Shown one piece after another: positions 51,553 through 62,478 of a DNA stretch of 64,000 nucleotides (position 1 is its first letter; the number at the start of each line of letters is the position of its first letter). The translations under genes were made by a program, and so were the position numbers. The DNA is taken from the NCBI GenBank assembly GCA_963210315.1, contig OY723237.1, positions 1,860,001-1,924,000 on the forward strand, read 5' to 3'. The notes under the pieces are model-generated. The model was given only the letters and a program-made list of their open reading frames with translations. It did not search any database and was not told where the DNA came from. This DNA is from Rhynchopus euleeides (Eukaryota > Euglenozoa > Diplonemea > Diplonemida > Diplonemidae).

Positions 51553-52698
51553 GGGGGGGTCAAATGCCACCCTTTTACGTGGACAAACACGATTTTTCAA
51601 AAAACCGGCGCAGAGGCCCCAAAGCCCCCGTAAACCCTCCAAACCCCCCCAGATCGGTCCGGAAACCCATCGAACCCCACTTTTCCACCATTCCGGGCAC
51701 CTCAGGTGCCCGAATTGGGGTACCTAAATTTTGTGCCACCGTTTGGTACCGGACAGTGCCACTGTGTGGGAGGTTGGAAAAGAAAATGCCCCAACACACC
51801 ACATCTGAGGGTTGCAATGCATGTTGCTTGCCAACCACGTCATCCGGTGGGTGTCAGGCGCTATGTAGGTGGCATTAGCCAGGTCTTCGATGAGTTCTGG
51901 CTTGTATATGTACCTCCCTGCCACCATGCACCGGGAGGCTGCCTGTAGGTACGGAACAAGTCCAGATGGTCGTGTGATTCCTGTGCAGCAGTGCTCCACA
52001 ACCGGGATGTGTTGACAACGACTGTTGCAACACGAGCTGTACATTCCGGGAACACACGAAGTGCGCTGTCGTGGTACCCATTGTGCCAGAATTGGTAGTT
52101 GCTGCGGTCTACTTTGCCTGGCCCAAGAGCACTGGTACTGAACGGTGCAATATGCGTGGCGAGGTGAATGCAACGGAAGGGCGCAAAGTCAATACAGCTC
52201 TCGGATGGCGGGTGGTGGTGCCACTAGTGTGTGACGTTCACTCGAGGATACAACGCATCACAATGAATCAGCAACCGTGGACCGAGTACAATACGCTCTC
52301 TGTGGCTGGTGTGGGACAAAGGCAGTGCCTGTGCCGCAGGCAGGGAGGTACATATACAAGCCAGAACACATCGAAGACCTGGCTCATGCCACCTACATAG
52401 CGCCTGACACCCACCGGATGACGTGGTTGGCAAGCAACATGCATTGCAACCCTCAGATGTGGTGTGTTGGGGCATTTTCTTTTCCAACCTCCCACACAGT
52501 GGCACTGTCCGGTACCAAACGGTGGCACAAAATTTAGGTACCCCAATTCGGGCACCTGAGGTGCCCGGAATGGTGGAAAAGTGGGGTTCGATGGGTTTCC
52601 GGACCGATCTGGGGGGGTTTGGAGGGTTTACGGGGGCTTTGGGGCCTCTGCGCCGGTTTTTTGAAAAATCGTGTTTGTCACCCCCATTTGACCCCCCC
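51553..52698. mobile_element. o2: G-run-ended element, opposite orientation to o1
   Basis: Ends GGGGGGGTCAAATG and complement; TA at 51551-51552 and 52699-52700. It is the reverse complement of o1 with few substitutions. The extra CCACCCTTTTACGTGG is on its left side, as expected from the reversed orientation. Confidence 0.85.
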
Positions 52699-53299
52699 TA
52701 CCCCCCCCCCCCCCTCGTGCGCCGGTATCTGGTTGTTGAAAACGGAACAAAACGAATTGAAAGCAGCAACGCACCAGTGCTGGTTTAGAAGGTTTAAGAT
52801 GCACGTGGTTGTGGTGTGTCGGTCAACACATCACTGTGTGGGGTAGTCACAGCTAGAGTGGTATTGGACAGTGCGGGCTGCGCGACACATTTCAAATAAA
52901 TATTCACAGATCGGTGGAAGGAGCGCACAAGACAGGACATTCCACATGGGAACCAGCATTGGTGGGGGCTCGCTCGGTTTGTGTGTCGGTGTGGGTGTTC
53001 GGCGCATTCCATACGACTCAAGCCAACCAAATCTCAAAAAAAAAAACGTTTTCTAAGTTCTCCTAACCAAATCATGCCCGGGTGAGCAAGGGGAAAAAAA
53101 ATATCAAGTGAGCCGCATTCTGTATTGGTGAGATCATTGATTTCAGAAAGATCTGTGTGATGCTAAATTTCTTCACTAGTTGGTGCCAGCGTATGTCAGG
53201 CGGAGAGGCGAATCACCAGAGACAAGAGGCACCTGGAACTGAACGCCACCGGAGCAGTTCGGGTCGCCACCAGTATGCCGGCTCTGGTAGATTGTGCTT

Positions 53300-53413
53300 G
53301 GGGGGTCTTCGCTTCGGGCAACCTTTTTCGGCAAAGCTCGGTGATTTTCACCCCAAAATAGGAGGGAACTGCACCGGGCCGCACCGTTTTTCGACACCCT
53401 CGCGAAGATCCCC
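53300..53413. mobile_element. u3: small MITE (ends GGGGGGTCTTCGC)
   Basis: Ends GGGGGGTCTTCGC and GCGAAGATCCCC are inverted; the interior differs from u1 and u2, so it shares only the termini. Confidence 0.5.
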
Positions 53414-54361
53414 TCCCTTATCCAACTCGAGAAGCTTCCAGTGCCCATGTGCCGTGGATGGTGTTCGCCATGATGTATCATAGATAGCGTATCAGTTGTG
53501 AATCACACAAAGGCGTCAGCGCAGTGGTGCATCCACACACAGACACGCCCCAAAAAATAAATTGGCCCCTACTGAGGTTGACAATGACAGCCCCTTTTTG
53601 TGTTGTATCGGTGTAACAACACGGCTGTTTGCGTGGGTATCTTTTGATTTTGCTGCATTTTGTTTTCCTTTTTGATTGAAATTCATTCTATTTTTTTCCA
53701 TTTTTAAACAACCCCTGCCCCACCCCTCCCACCCCTCCTTTCTGCAGAGAGTTGGCGATTTTTTTGACTTTTTTTTTGACTTTTTGGTTTCTTTTGAGCG
53801 CTCTCTTGATCAAACAAAGCAACCGGATCTTCTTACCTAACAACCCTCCCCTCCCCTCCCCTCCCCCCACCCCTCCCGTGCAATCCACCCCCTTTTTTTT
53901 TCCAAACGGAAGATCTGGCCATCTCGTTCTCCCACCCACCCCCTGGGGGGTCTTTTTAGTTTCCAACAAACACCCCACCCCCGCCCCCGCCCCATGTGAT
54001 GTCCATTTCTTCTTCAGGCGAAGTGAACGTAGGGCATTTTTTTACCTCCACTTTGCACCACCGCGTGGTGTTCGTCGTCTGGTCGTGCTGCAACACGTTA
54101 TCAAGAAGTGCGTTACCGCACACACACATACCCGGAATTCTACACCGCATGCTGCACTGGCTTCCCGACAGTTCGGCTCCTCGGTGACAGGTGCAGGTCA
54201 GAATATGCAGCAGATGACCCCTCCAGTGGTGTGCGTGTGTGTGTGGACCGGTGGACATCGCATCAAGAGGGGTGTGTGCTTGGTGTGCCCGGTGTGCTCG
54301 GAGCTGCTACAAAAAATACGGTTTGTCGATGTGTTCTTCGAACGCTGAGCATCCCCCCCTC

Positions 54362-54392
<31 letters not shown>

Positions 54393-54931
54393 ACATGAGT
54401 TTTCGCAAAGAATGATGCGCACGCTCAACAGTTTTCCCTGATTTCGGCTACGCCGAAACTGACAAAAAATCTAAAATAATCAGTGCTCTGCGTGGGGTAT
54501 GGTGACCACGTTGTTGATCGGGCAATCCTGGCGCCAGGGGTGACCAGAACCCGCTGATGTGTATTGTGCTGGCCACGTTTTTGATCGGGTTGACCCCTGT
54601 GTGGGACCAGGCCTGTCGCTAACTTTTCGATTATGGAGATTTGGTGGGTTGACGCTCCTGTTTTGGGGGGGGATCAGGGGGAAACACTAGGGGTCAATTT
54701 TTCTCGCGCGCGCTTCGCGCGCGCTCGTGTTGTTGCCTAATTTTCCCGTCGGTGGACCGCTAGGTGGGCACGGTGTGAGGCGCTGGGTTCCTTCCGTGGT
54801 TCCTCTCCCGCTCGCGCCATCCTCGGGTGCCGGAAGAAACCCAAAAAATGGCTTTCGGGACCATGATTTACCCCCTGATATGCCACGGCCGTTGAAGCGC
54901 AAGGACTTGGTTACTAGACGGGCACGCGAGA

Positions 54932-55143
54932 TGGGGGGTCTGGGGGTCGGAGCCCCCCAGCCGCCGGAGGCCACGGTAGTGAACATCTGTTCATTGTGGG
55001 CGTACAGATTCTGTGTGAGTTGGCTGCGTCCTCCTGAGGCTACTGGAGCTGTTGGATTCCTGACCTGTGTGCACACGCTATACAGGGGGGTCTGGGGGGC
55101 GGAGCCCCCCAGCCGCCGGAGGCCACGGTAGTGAGCATCTGTT
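54932..55143 (+). repeat. k repeats, pair
   Basis: Two k copies about 150 bp apart, in the same orientation as 34878-35075. The preceding GCGCAAGGACTTGG shows that the larger unit is present here too. Confidence 0.75.
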
Positions 55144-55149
55144 CCTGCA

Positions 55150-55385
55150 AAACCATACTCTCTTCGACGTCGACCCAGTGAAAGTGGGTTGACGCTTGGT
55201 CGACGCTTGGTGAGCGTCGACCCAGTGGAACCGGGTCAACGCTAGGTTAGCGTCGACCCGGAATGGGTTGACGCTTGGTCCAGGCTTGAATGGCAACCCA
55301 GTTCCACTGGGTCGACGCTGGGTCGACGCTTTTTTATGGGGGGGGAAACCCAAAATCACTGGGTCGACGGTCGACGCTTAGCGAC
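55150..55385. repeat. GTCGACCCAGT / ACTGGGTCGAC inverted cluster
   Basis: At least eight copies of GGGTCGACGCT, GCGTCGACCC or TTGACGCTTGG in both orientations form overlapping hairpins around GTCGAC. No flanking duplication was found. Confidence 0.7.
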
Positions 55386-56707
55386 ATGCCTGGTGTGGGA
55401 CATGTGCGTGCGGGTGTTCATGGGGGGGGGGGATCAGGGTGAAGGGTGGGGGGGGGGGGGCACGCCCTCCTGCTCCCGAATGAAAATCATAAATTATACA
55501 CCATCACACCCTCCCCTCTGACTCAGCCCGCTCCGGCGCTCTCCGTAGAGAGGCCTTCCGACGAAAGTCAGATCTCGCCACACCACCACCCCACCCTGTT
55601 GTCAGGAATTCACAACAAGCAAAAGCAAAAGACGAGGGTCTGTGGGGAGGGGTGGGGGGGTGGGGTGGGGCAACTCACCAGAGAGAAGCCCACCGGGGAA
55701 AAGCTCTCTCGAGCCAAATGTATCATGCCCTCTCCCCGCCACCCCCACGGGCACAACCAACGAATGCAAACCGAAGACAGGCAGACGGGAAGAGGCGAGG
55801 ATTATTTCATCCCCTCGGAAGAGTCTGTTGGCGTGCTTGCTCTAAGAAACAAAAAAAAATCAAAGAAAAAAATGGTTCAAAAAATAGGATTTCAATGTTC
55901 AGACCCCCCATCGGTGTGGGGAGGAATCCCACACAGTGCAACGCCACAACACAGGCCGGGTATATCACTGGGTATCAGACACAACCTGCATGACGAGTGA
56001 AGGGAGATCACCTTGTGCTTCCTTCGACTTTTATTTCAATACCCCCCTCGGTGTGCGTGTGGGTGTGGGGTTGGAGGGGAGGGTTTCGACACTGTCTGTC
56101 AACACGCGCCGTTCCATTCCACTTGAGGGAGAGTTTGCGCGGGCTGAAGGTTAGCGATGCCACAGTGCGAGGGCAACGGCGGTGGCGGCGGAAGGGGATA
56201 TCGCATGCATGAATGTGTGTGTGTTTTGTGTGTGGGAGCCACGAGGCAATTTATGGAGTAAACACAGCAACGGCCGCACCCTCCCACCCCCCCCCCCCCC
56301 GCCCCCCTCATCCACTCCCCTCGTCAAAGTGTTGCCCCCCCGCACGGCACATAGCATTGCCAGATTCCACCGCAGACACCACCACACCACCACCACCACG
56401 CCACACCGACAGGTGAGGGAGTCGGGCAAAACGGCCACCCCCGACAGATTGCCGTTGGAACCGAACTGAAAGGGTCAAAGAAACCCAACCCGCCTCTTCC
56501 TGAGAGAGTGAGGTTTCACACACACAAACACCCCTCCCCCCCCCCCCCCATCACCCGAACATTGCAAGAAGGTGCTGGGCGTCTTGCTTTTCCATTCACT
56601 CTCGACGATCAAAACCCTCCCCACCCCCCGCCCCACACCACCGTTCTTTTTATACAGCGGGGTGAAACATCATTTAACACCTAACCTTTCTCGACGCATC
56701 TCCCAGG

Positions 56708-59700
56708 ATGCTGTGCTGCGCGTGCTTCCCCTTCCAGGGGAAGGAGGCTACTGGGAAGCTTGAGTCGGGAAAGGCGGCTGAAGCTGATGACAACCCCAAT
56801 ATGCGCGCCGGGAGGAAGAATGGGAAGAGGCGAGAGAAGGACCGCCGCGCGGTGAACAGCGACCTCTCCGGAACCGGGTCGATGGATGACGAGATGGTCC
56901 GTCTCGACAACGACAGCGGGGTCCATGAGGAGGCCCTGGCATCGCGCGACCTGAAGGGGTTTCTGGACCTGAAAACACCGAGGGACATTGAGGACCGCGG
57001 CGTTTCTACCCTCCTTCTCCTCTCCGAGAGCGGGTTCATCAAACACATCCAGCAGAACATCACCCCGGGCGGCGTGTCGGAGGGCGGCGTCGGCCTTCCC
57101 GCCTCCCCACAGACAGACTTCATCTCTGCGATCCGCGGCCCGTCTGATCTCGCCCTCCGCACGGGCCTCGCCCCGCGAACCATCACACAGGTCTGCAGGG
57201 CCATCGGGCGATGCATCGACCGGGTCCTCTACCCCCTTCTGGAAAGAGGTATCGACGCACCTCTTCACGAGGCTCGGAGCACAGGGGATGTGCCCCTCAC
57301 CGCGTCTGATCTGACAAAGCGGTGCCGCCAGCAGCTCCAGCAGGAGTCCTGGGTAGCGGAGGTTCTAGGAACGCACGACGCATGGTGGAGCGGGGCAGCC
57401 CTCCTGGCGCAGTGCGTCCGCGCCGGGCTTCTCGCCCTGGGGTGGCTATCCGGCGCCTTCCCCGCCGACCCCCACCACCCCGCAGGCCCCTTCACCGCAC
57501 CCCTCTCCGCCACCACGCTCTACGTCTCCTCCGTCAGCGCCTGCGTCAGCCTCGTCGAATTCGCCTCCCTCGCACACCCCTCAGAGGACTCCGCAGAGCT
57601 CTCCTCCTTCTTCTCCCTCCTGGGTGTCCTCCCTGTCGCCCAGGCCCCTTCCCCCACCTGCGGCGCCTCCCCCACAGCAGAGGGCGCGGGGGGCGGTGCC
57701 GGTGGTGGTGTCGGCGGCGGCTCCGCCGCCGCCTCCTCCCTCCACTGGCTGAAGGGGTTGCCATTCTACGCGCTGGACGCCTCCGCAAAGGGGCATCTCT
57801 TCCACTTCTCCGCTGCGATCGCAAGCTCCGGGCTCCCGGGGCTGGGCGTCGGGGCGGGGGGTGGCGGGAGCGGCGGGGATGTGCTCGAGGGGCTCATGGA
57901 GTCCGCGAGGCGGCTGGGGCTGCTCGGCGCCAAGGGAGGCGGCGTGGCGCCTGGGGCGGGGTGCAGGAGGGTCGAGGTGGGGCAGGGAGCGGAGGCGGCG
58001 GCAGCGGCGGCGGCGCCCCTCGCGGAGGGGTGCAGGCAGCAGCAGCAGCGGCAGCACCCGCTGCGGCCGGAGGGTATCTTCGCGTCGCCTGCGTCAGCGC
58101 CGTATCCGATGGACTCTGCTGTGTCATCCCGCACCTCATTCGAAGGGCACGACGAGGTGTGCCCGGTGGACAGGCAGTCCGACGCCCCCGCTGGGCCTCT
58201 CTCTCCTGCGGCTGCACCCCCGCAGGGGGGCGGGCAGCAGCAGCAGGAACCAATCACTGCCCCCCGCACGATTGCCGCTACAAAGTCTGTGCGGCAGCTC
58301 TTCGAGCTGCTTGCCTACGAGCTGACGTCGTCGTGGGGGCTCCGGAAGCAAGTTGGGGTCGCACGTAGGCCTTGTCCTGCTGCTGCTGCTGAAGGTGGTG
58401 GTGGTGGGGGCGGGGGTGAGCCCAGCAGCAGTAGCAGCAGCAGCAGCAGTGTTCGTCAGCCGGCGGGTGGCAGAGGCCCGGAGGAGGTGACGCTTGCCAC
58501 GGAGCCCTGGGCGACGCTGCAGGAGGGGAGTGCGCATGTCCTGATCACGTATCCCACTGCAGCTGTGGAGGCTGCGGTGCCCCAGGTGCAGGAGGGGTGC
58601 CGGCTGACCTTCGTGAACCTTCTGGAGCACCACCAGCATGAGCACTTCGTGGTGGACGACGCACTGGATCTGGTTGTCGTGGGGTTTGGGGAGGCGGAGT
58701 TCCTCAACGTCGACGGGGTGTCCTGCACGCAGCTCCGCGTGAAGTGCAACAAGGTGAGCGGCGTCACCGCCTCCCGCATCGGATTCGCCGTGTCCCAGCC
58801 GGCAACGCCCCTCTTCCAGCGGGAGCACGGCGGGGCTGCGTGGTTCAACTGCAGCATCCCCGAGCTGCGGGCCGAGCGGCCCGCATTTGGAACCACGCCC
58901 TTCGCACCGCCGGACGACCCCACCCCAGAAACCCTCGCAGCCCGGGCGCAGTGGGTGGAGAAGTTCAGCACCACCGGGTGGCTCCTGGGGCAGGCGATGG
59001 CAAACGGCGTGTCCCTCCCCATCGATCTCCCGGCTGTCCTCTTCACAATCCTCAAGTCGTGGCCCAGCTTCCAGCCGCGTGAGGAATACCTCCTCTCCTT
59101 TGGGTCCCTCTCCAGAGCGGCGCTGCAGAGCGTCAAGTCACTTCCCGCTGAAGACCTCGAGAAAATTGCCTCAATGCAGGGCCTCCCTGCAGGAACCTCG
59201 CACACTGCCTACCTCGAGCATCTCTGTGAGGAGATCCTGGTCGCCTCGGTGCGTCTGCAGATCAGTGCGTTTGTGGAGGGGTTCCAGGCGACAGGGATAC
59301 ACTCCACTGTGCTGTTCCGCAACGCATCTGCAGAGGAGCTCCGCGCAATCGCGTGTGGGAGGTGTGACGGTGCTTCGGACTTCTTCCTGAAGTACGAATT
59401 CCGCGTTGCGGAGGACGAGGTCTTCCGGAGGTATCCGCACAACGAGGTGTTCCTCCAGATCCTGTGGGATCTGATGAACGACGGGCTGGACGCGCCGCAC
59501 GGCGGGCCCGGGAAGCGGGATATCCGCAACAAGAGGCGGGTTTTGAAGTTTGCGACAGGACGGCGCATGCTGCCGCCCATTCCGCAGCAGGAGGAGTTCC
59601 GGCTGAGCTGCGACGCGTTGGGGGAAGGGCTGTGTGCCGACGCGTACGGCGAGCTGCTGCAGAGGTTCCCCAGGTCGCACACCTGCGACAACACGCTGGA

Positions 59701-59938
59701 GTTTCCGAATTATGCGGAGGCTGTGATCTTCTCCCCCGGCTCCCCGTGGTATACCATCACGTCGCGCAGCGCGCGTGATCCGATCACCGAGGAGGACAAG
59801 CAGTCGGCCTGGTCTGTTCTGTCTGCTGCTCCGGCCGAAGTTATCGAGTCGCTGAGACAGAGCATTATCCGGGTCTCGCTCTCAAAGCTGCTGCAGGCCA
59901 CGCAAGAAACAGAGTATCACGAGCTGGATTCGGTCTAA
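56708..59938 (+). CDS. HECT-type E3 ubiquitin-protein ligase (1076 aa)
   Basis: Single exon, ATG to TAA. HECT ligases take ubiquitin from an E2 onto a catalytic cysteine and pass it to substrates. C-terminal evidence: GWLLGQAMANGVSLPIDLP (~757-775, N-lobe), FVEGFQATGIHSTVLF and AEELRAIACG (~853-885), VLKFATGRRMLPP (~945), and the active-site loop RSHTCDNTLEFPNY with C993. Normally about 30-35 residues follow the cysteine; here 83 do, with an insertion before a final helix (ESLRQSIIRVSLSKLLQ), and the usual near-terminal Phe is absent. The N-terminal ~640 residues have helical parts and Gly-, Ala-, Gln- and Ser-rich linkers but no known substrate-binding domain. The start MLCCACF could be lipid-modified on cysteine (inference). 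Codon third positions are strongly G/C. Confidence 0.9.
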   Translation: MLCCACFPFQGKEATGKLESGKAAEADDNPNMRAGRKNGKRREKDRRAVNSDLSGTGSMDDEMVRLDNDSGVHEEALASRDLKGFLDLKTPRDIEDRGVSTLLLLSESGFIKHIQQNITPGGVSEGGVGLPASPQTDFISAIRGPSDLALRTGLAPRTITQVCRAIGRCIDRVLYPLLERGIDAPLHEARSTGDVPLTASDLTKRCRQQLQQESWVAEVLGTHDAWWSGAALLAQCVRAGLLALGWLSGAFPADPHHPAGPFTAPLSATTLYVSSVSACVSLVEFASLAHPSEDSAELSSFFSLLGVLPVAQAPSPTCGASPTAEGAGGGAGGGVGGGSAAASSLHWLKGLPFYALDASAKGHLFHFSAAIASSGLPGLGVGAGGGGSGGDVLEGLMESARRLGLLGAKGGGVAPGAGCRRVEVGQGAEAAAAAAAPLAEGCRQQQQRQHPLRPEGIFASPASAPYPMDSAVSSRTSFEGHDEVCPVDRQSDAPAGPLSPAAAPPQGGGQQQQEPITAPRTIAATKSVRQLFELLAYELTSSWGLRKQVGVARRPCPAAAAEGGGGGGGGEPSSSSSSSSSVRQPAGGRGPEEVTLATEPWATLQEGSAHVLITYPTAAVEAAVPQVQEGCRLTFVNLLEHHQHEHFVVDDALDLVVVGFGEAEFLNVDGVSCTQLRVKCNKVSGVTASRIGFAVSQPATPLFQREHGGAAWFNCSIPELRAERPAFGTTPFAPPDDPTPETLAARAQWVEKFSTTGWLLGQAMANGVSLPIDLPAVLFTILKSWPSFQPREEYLLSFGSLSRAALQSVKSLPAEDLEKIASMQGLPAGTSHTAYLEHLCEEILVASVRLQISAFVEGFQATGIHSTVLFRNASAEELRAIACGRCDGASDFFLKYEFRVAEDEVFRRYPHNEVFLQILWDLMNDGLDAPHGGPGKRDIRNKRRVLKFATGRRMLPPIPQQEEFRLSCDALGEGLCADAYGELLQRFPRSHTCDNTLEFPNYAEAVIFSPGSPWYTITSRSARDPITEEDKQSAWSVLSAAPAEVIESLRQSIIRVSLSKLLQATQETEYHELDSV

Positions 59939-60031
59939 GGGGGGGGCGGTGGGGGGGTGGGGTGGGGTGGTGTGCGTGGAGTACGATCTGTAGTTTTATG
60001 ATTTTGTCTGCACTTCCCCCCCCCCCCCCTA

Positions 60032-60848
60032 GGCAGTGTTGTAATATACCCTGACTCCCCGCTACGTATCGAGTATATATACGTATATATACGTCGCGTA
60101 TTATACCCTAAAATACGTATATATACGTAGTATACGCGGTGCTCGGGCGGTGGCGGATACCCGAGCCCAATGGGCTCTTTGAGGAAGGCATGGTACACCT
60201 GCTCCTTCTTGGCGGTGCCGGGGCAAACCCTGACACCACCTCGCCAAGGAAATGTGCACTGCACTTCGCTGCACCGCCCACAAAAACACGAATGTATAAC
60301 GTCATCAACCCTTCCCCCGCCAGGTCCTCCACGACCCACGCCTCAGCCCACTTCTGCTTCTTCCCCTCCTCAGGCATATATTGCAGTGAGGAGGGTACTA
60401 CACAGGCTGAGCCTGTGGCAAGGTGACCAACGGTACCGGTACCGTTGGTCACCTTGCCATCCTGTGCGCACGTCAAGGCCGCAGGGTGATGGGAACGGGC
60501 GTGAGAGGTGACTGGGGGATGACTAAAGCCTTCCCACGGAGTACCTAGGATACCCCGAGAGAATGTCACCCCCCCCCCCTCGGCCTCCGCTTGGGGGGTG
60601 ACATTCTCCAACGGATGCCCTGTGTAGCGGCTGGGAAGAATGTCACCCCCCCCCTCGGCCCTGGGCCCTCGAGGGGGGTGACATTCTCTCGGGGTACCCT
60701 AGGTACCAACAAAAAGGCCGAAAACCAGGGTATTCTGAGGGGGCCACGTATACGTATATATACGTATATATACGTATATATACGTATATATACGTATATA
60801 TACGTATATATACGTATACGTATTATACGTATATTTCAACACTGCCCC
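60032..60848. mobile_element. l: TA-flanked palindrome-rich element
   Basis: The ends GGCAGTGTTG and complement CAACACTGCC are flanked by TA (60030-60031, 60849-60850). Subterminal DNA is TATATACGTATATATACG repeats (right side 60749-60830). The centre contains a 44-bp perfect palindrome and two large hairpins starting GAATGTCACCCCCCC (60564-60609, 60640-60687). No gene. Confidence 0.75.
60416..60459. repeat. 44-bp perfect spacerless palindrome
   Basis: TGGCAAGGTGACCAACGGTA CC meets its exact complement with no spacer; the centre is GGTACCGGTACC. Confidence 0.9.
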
Positions 60849-60864
60849 TAGGGGGTATCAAATG

Positions 60865-61670
60865 CACGGTGGGATCCCGAAAAATATAGTACTATATATA
60901 GTGACATGGCGACTATAATAGTCACTATAATAGTGGACGGGTGACTATTATAGTCACTATAATAGTCGCCATGTCCACTATAATAGTCACTATAATAGTC
61001 GCATGTCACTATAATAGTCACTATTATAGTGGCATGCGACTATTATAGTGACTATAATAGTGACATGCCACTATTATAGTGACTATAATAGTGGACTTGT
61101 CCACTATTATAGTCACTATAATAGTGGCATGTCACTATTATAGTGACTATAATAGTGGACAAGTCCACTATAATAGTCACTATTATAGTGACATGCGACT
61201 ATTTTTACAACTATAATAGTGACAATTCTAGTGACATGCGACTATTATAGTGACTATTATAGTCGCCATGTCGACTATATAGTCAGTATGTGCTCAGTAT
61301 ATAGTGAACACATACTTCTATGCGAACATGGGCTGTCACTACATGTCGAGTAAACGGCCAGGACCTGTCACTAAGTGTCCAGTAAACCGCGTTTTTGGTC
61401 CACTATATGGCCGGCGTTGCGACTATTTTACTGACATGCACTCAACATGTCCAGTATTATAGTGGACGTGTGGCCAACATGTCAGTATTTACTGAACATG
61501 TCCACTATTATAGTGACCGCATACACGCATGTCCACTATAATAGCCACTATTTTAGTGGCATGTCCAGAAAATACTGAACATGTCCACTATTGTAGTGTC
61601 GCATACACGCATGTCCACTATAATAGTCACTATTTTAGTGACGGCATGTCCAGTATATACTGGCCATTTT
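60865..61670. mobile_element. d: CACGGTGG-ended tract of ACTATAATAGT palindromes
   Basis: It starts CACGGTGGGATCCCG, the terminus shared with a, b and c, then runs through dozens of ACTATAATAGT / ACTATTATAGT words joined by GACATG or GGACATG. From about 61290 the pattern decays and becomes less regular. No right terminus is recognised, so the end is approximate and the element may be truncated. Confidence 0.55.
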
Positions 61671-61739
61671 ACTTGCATGCCGAAGTGGTGCGTTTCCCTT
61701 GCGGAACGCCTTGGCAAATGGGTGTCTCCCAAGGCAAAA

Positions 61740-61925
61740 ATGAGTGAACGGGCAGCATGCCGTTCCACATTTTTCCCTCGTGAGGGCGACCCCCTTGCAA
61801 CGCAAGGTGAAAAATGAAGAAACGGGCAGCATGCCGTTCTACATTTTCCCCTCGTGAGGGTGGCCCCCTTGCACCGCAAGGTGAAAAATGAAGAAACGGG
61901 CAGCATGCCGTTCCACATTTTTCGT
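61740..61925 (+). repeat. tandem hairpin module (~75 bp, three units)
   Basis: Three units contain AACGGGCAGCATGCCGTTC followed by AC-ATTTT, CCCTCGTGAGGG and CCTTGCACCGCAAGG-like hairpins. The same module lies in j (39532, 39611) and, inverted, in i (32353, 32430). Confidence 0.75.
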
Positions 61926-62147
61926 CTCTGGATCAACAAACGAGAGTGCACCACAAGTCTAGGCATTATCTGCCTTGAGAACCTCTGCATGGACAGGAAC
62001 CGGAAGCCCCCTGTGTAGGAGTGATTCAGCAGAGACGAAAAAATTCGTCACGGTGGCGCTTCAGGCGTGTGCCGAGCTATATGTCGACACACCTTCCCGG
62101 TGGGCTCCAGGCATTTGCCGAGCTAGTGTATTGTATCAACTGTTATA

Positions 62148-62476
62148 CCGTATACGTAAATATTATGGAACGTAAATATTATGGAACGGGCCCATTTTTG
62201 GCCGGTCCGTTCCATAATATTTACAGGGCCAGTTGGGGACTCGGTGGTGAGGACGGCTTGCGTCAGGAATCGCGCGAAAAGTGCACGAGTAGGTCCCGTC
62301 AGGGACTCTGTATGCCGTCCGATCACCTGGTCCAAGTCCCCGAGTCGCAGAAAGCCCTGTAAATATTATGGAACGAAAAAAATCTGGAACGCCAACCCAC
62401 CAGCGTTCCAAAATATTTACGTTCCATAATATTTACGTTCCATAATATTTACGTTCCAAAATATTTACGTATACGG
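62148..62476. mobile_element. y: TA-flanked MITE of AAATATTATGGAACG words
   Basis: The ends CCGTATACGTAAATATT and complement are flanked by TA (62146-62147, 62477-62478). Subterminal GTAAATATTATGGAACG repeats face each other. The inner ~150 bp (CAGGGCCAGTTGG...CCCTG) is bounded by another short inverted pair and may be a nested insertion. Confidence 0.75.
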
Positions 62477-62478
62477 TA

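Larger units (their letters stand above)
52701..56707. other. intergenic DNA upstream of the HECT gene
   Basis: Mixed sequence with C and G runs and CA runs, plus MITE u3, two k repeats and a GTCGAC repeat cluster. GCGCGCGCTTCGCGCGCGC at about 54701 is a perfect short palindrome. The last ~130 bp contain TTTTTATACAG (56644) and CGACGCATCTCCCAG just before the HECT start, which could be a promoter element or a splice acceptor. No exon is supported. Confidence 0.4.
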
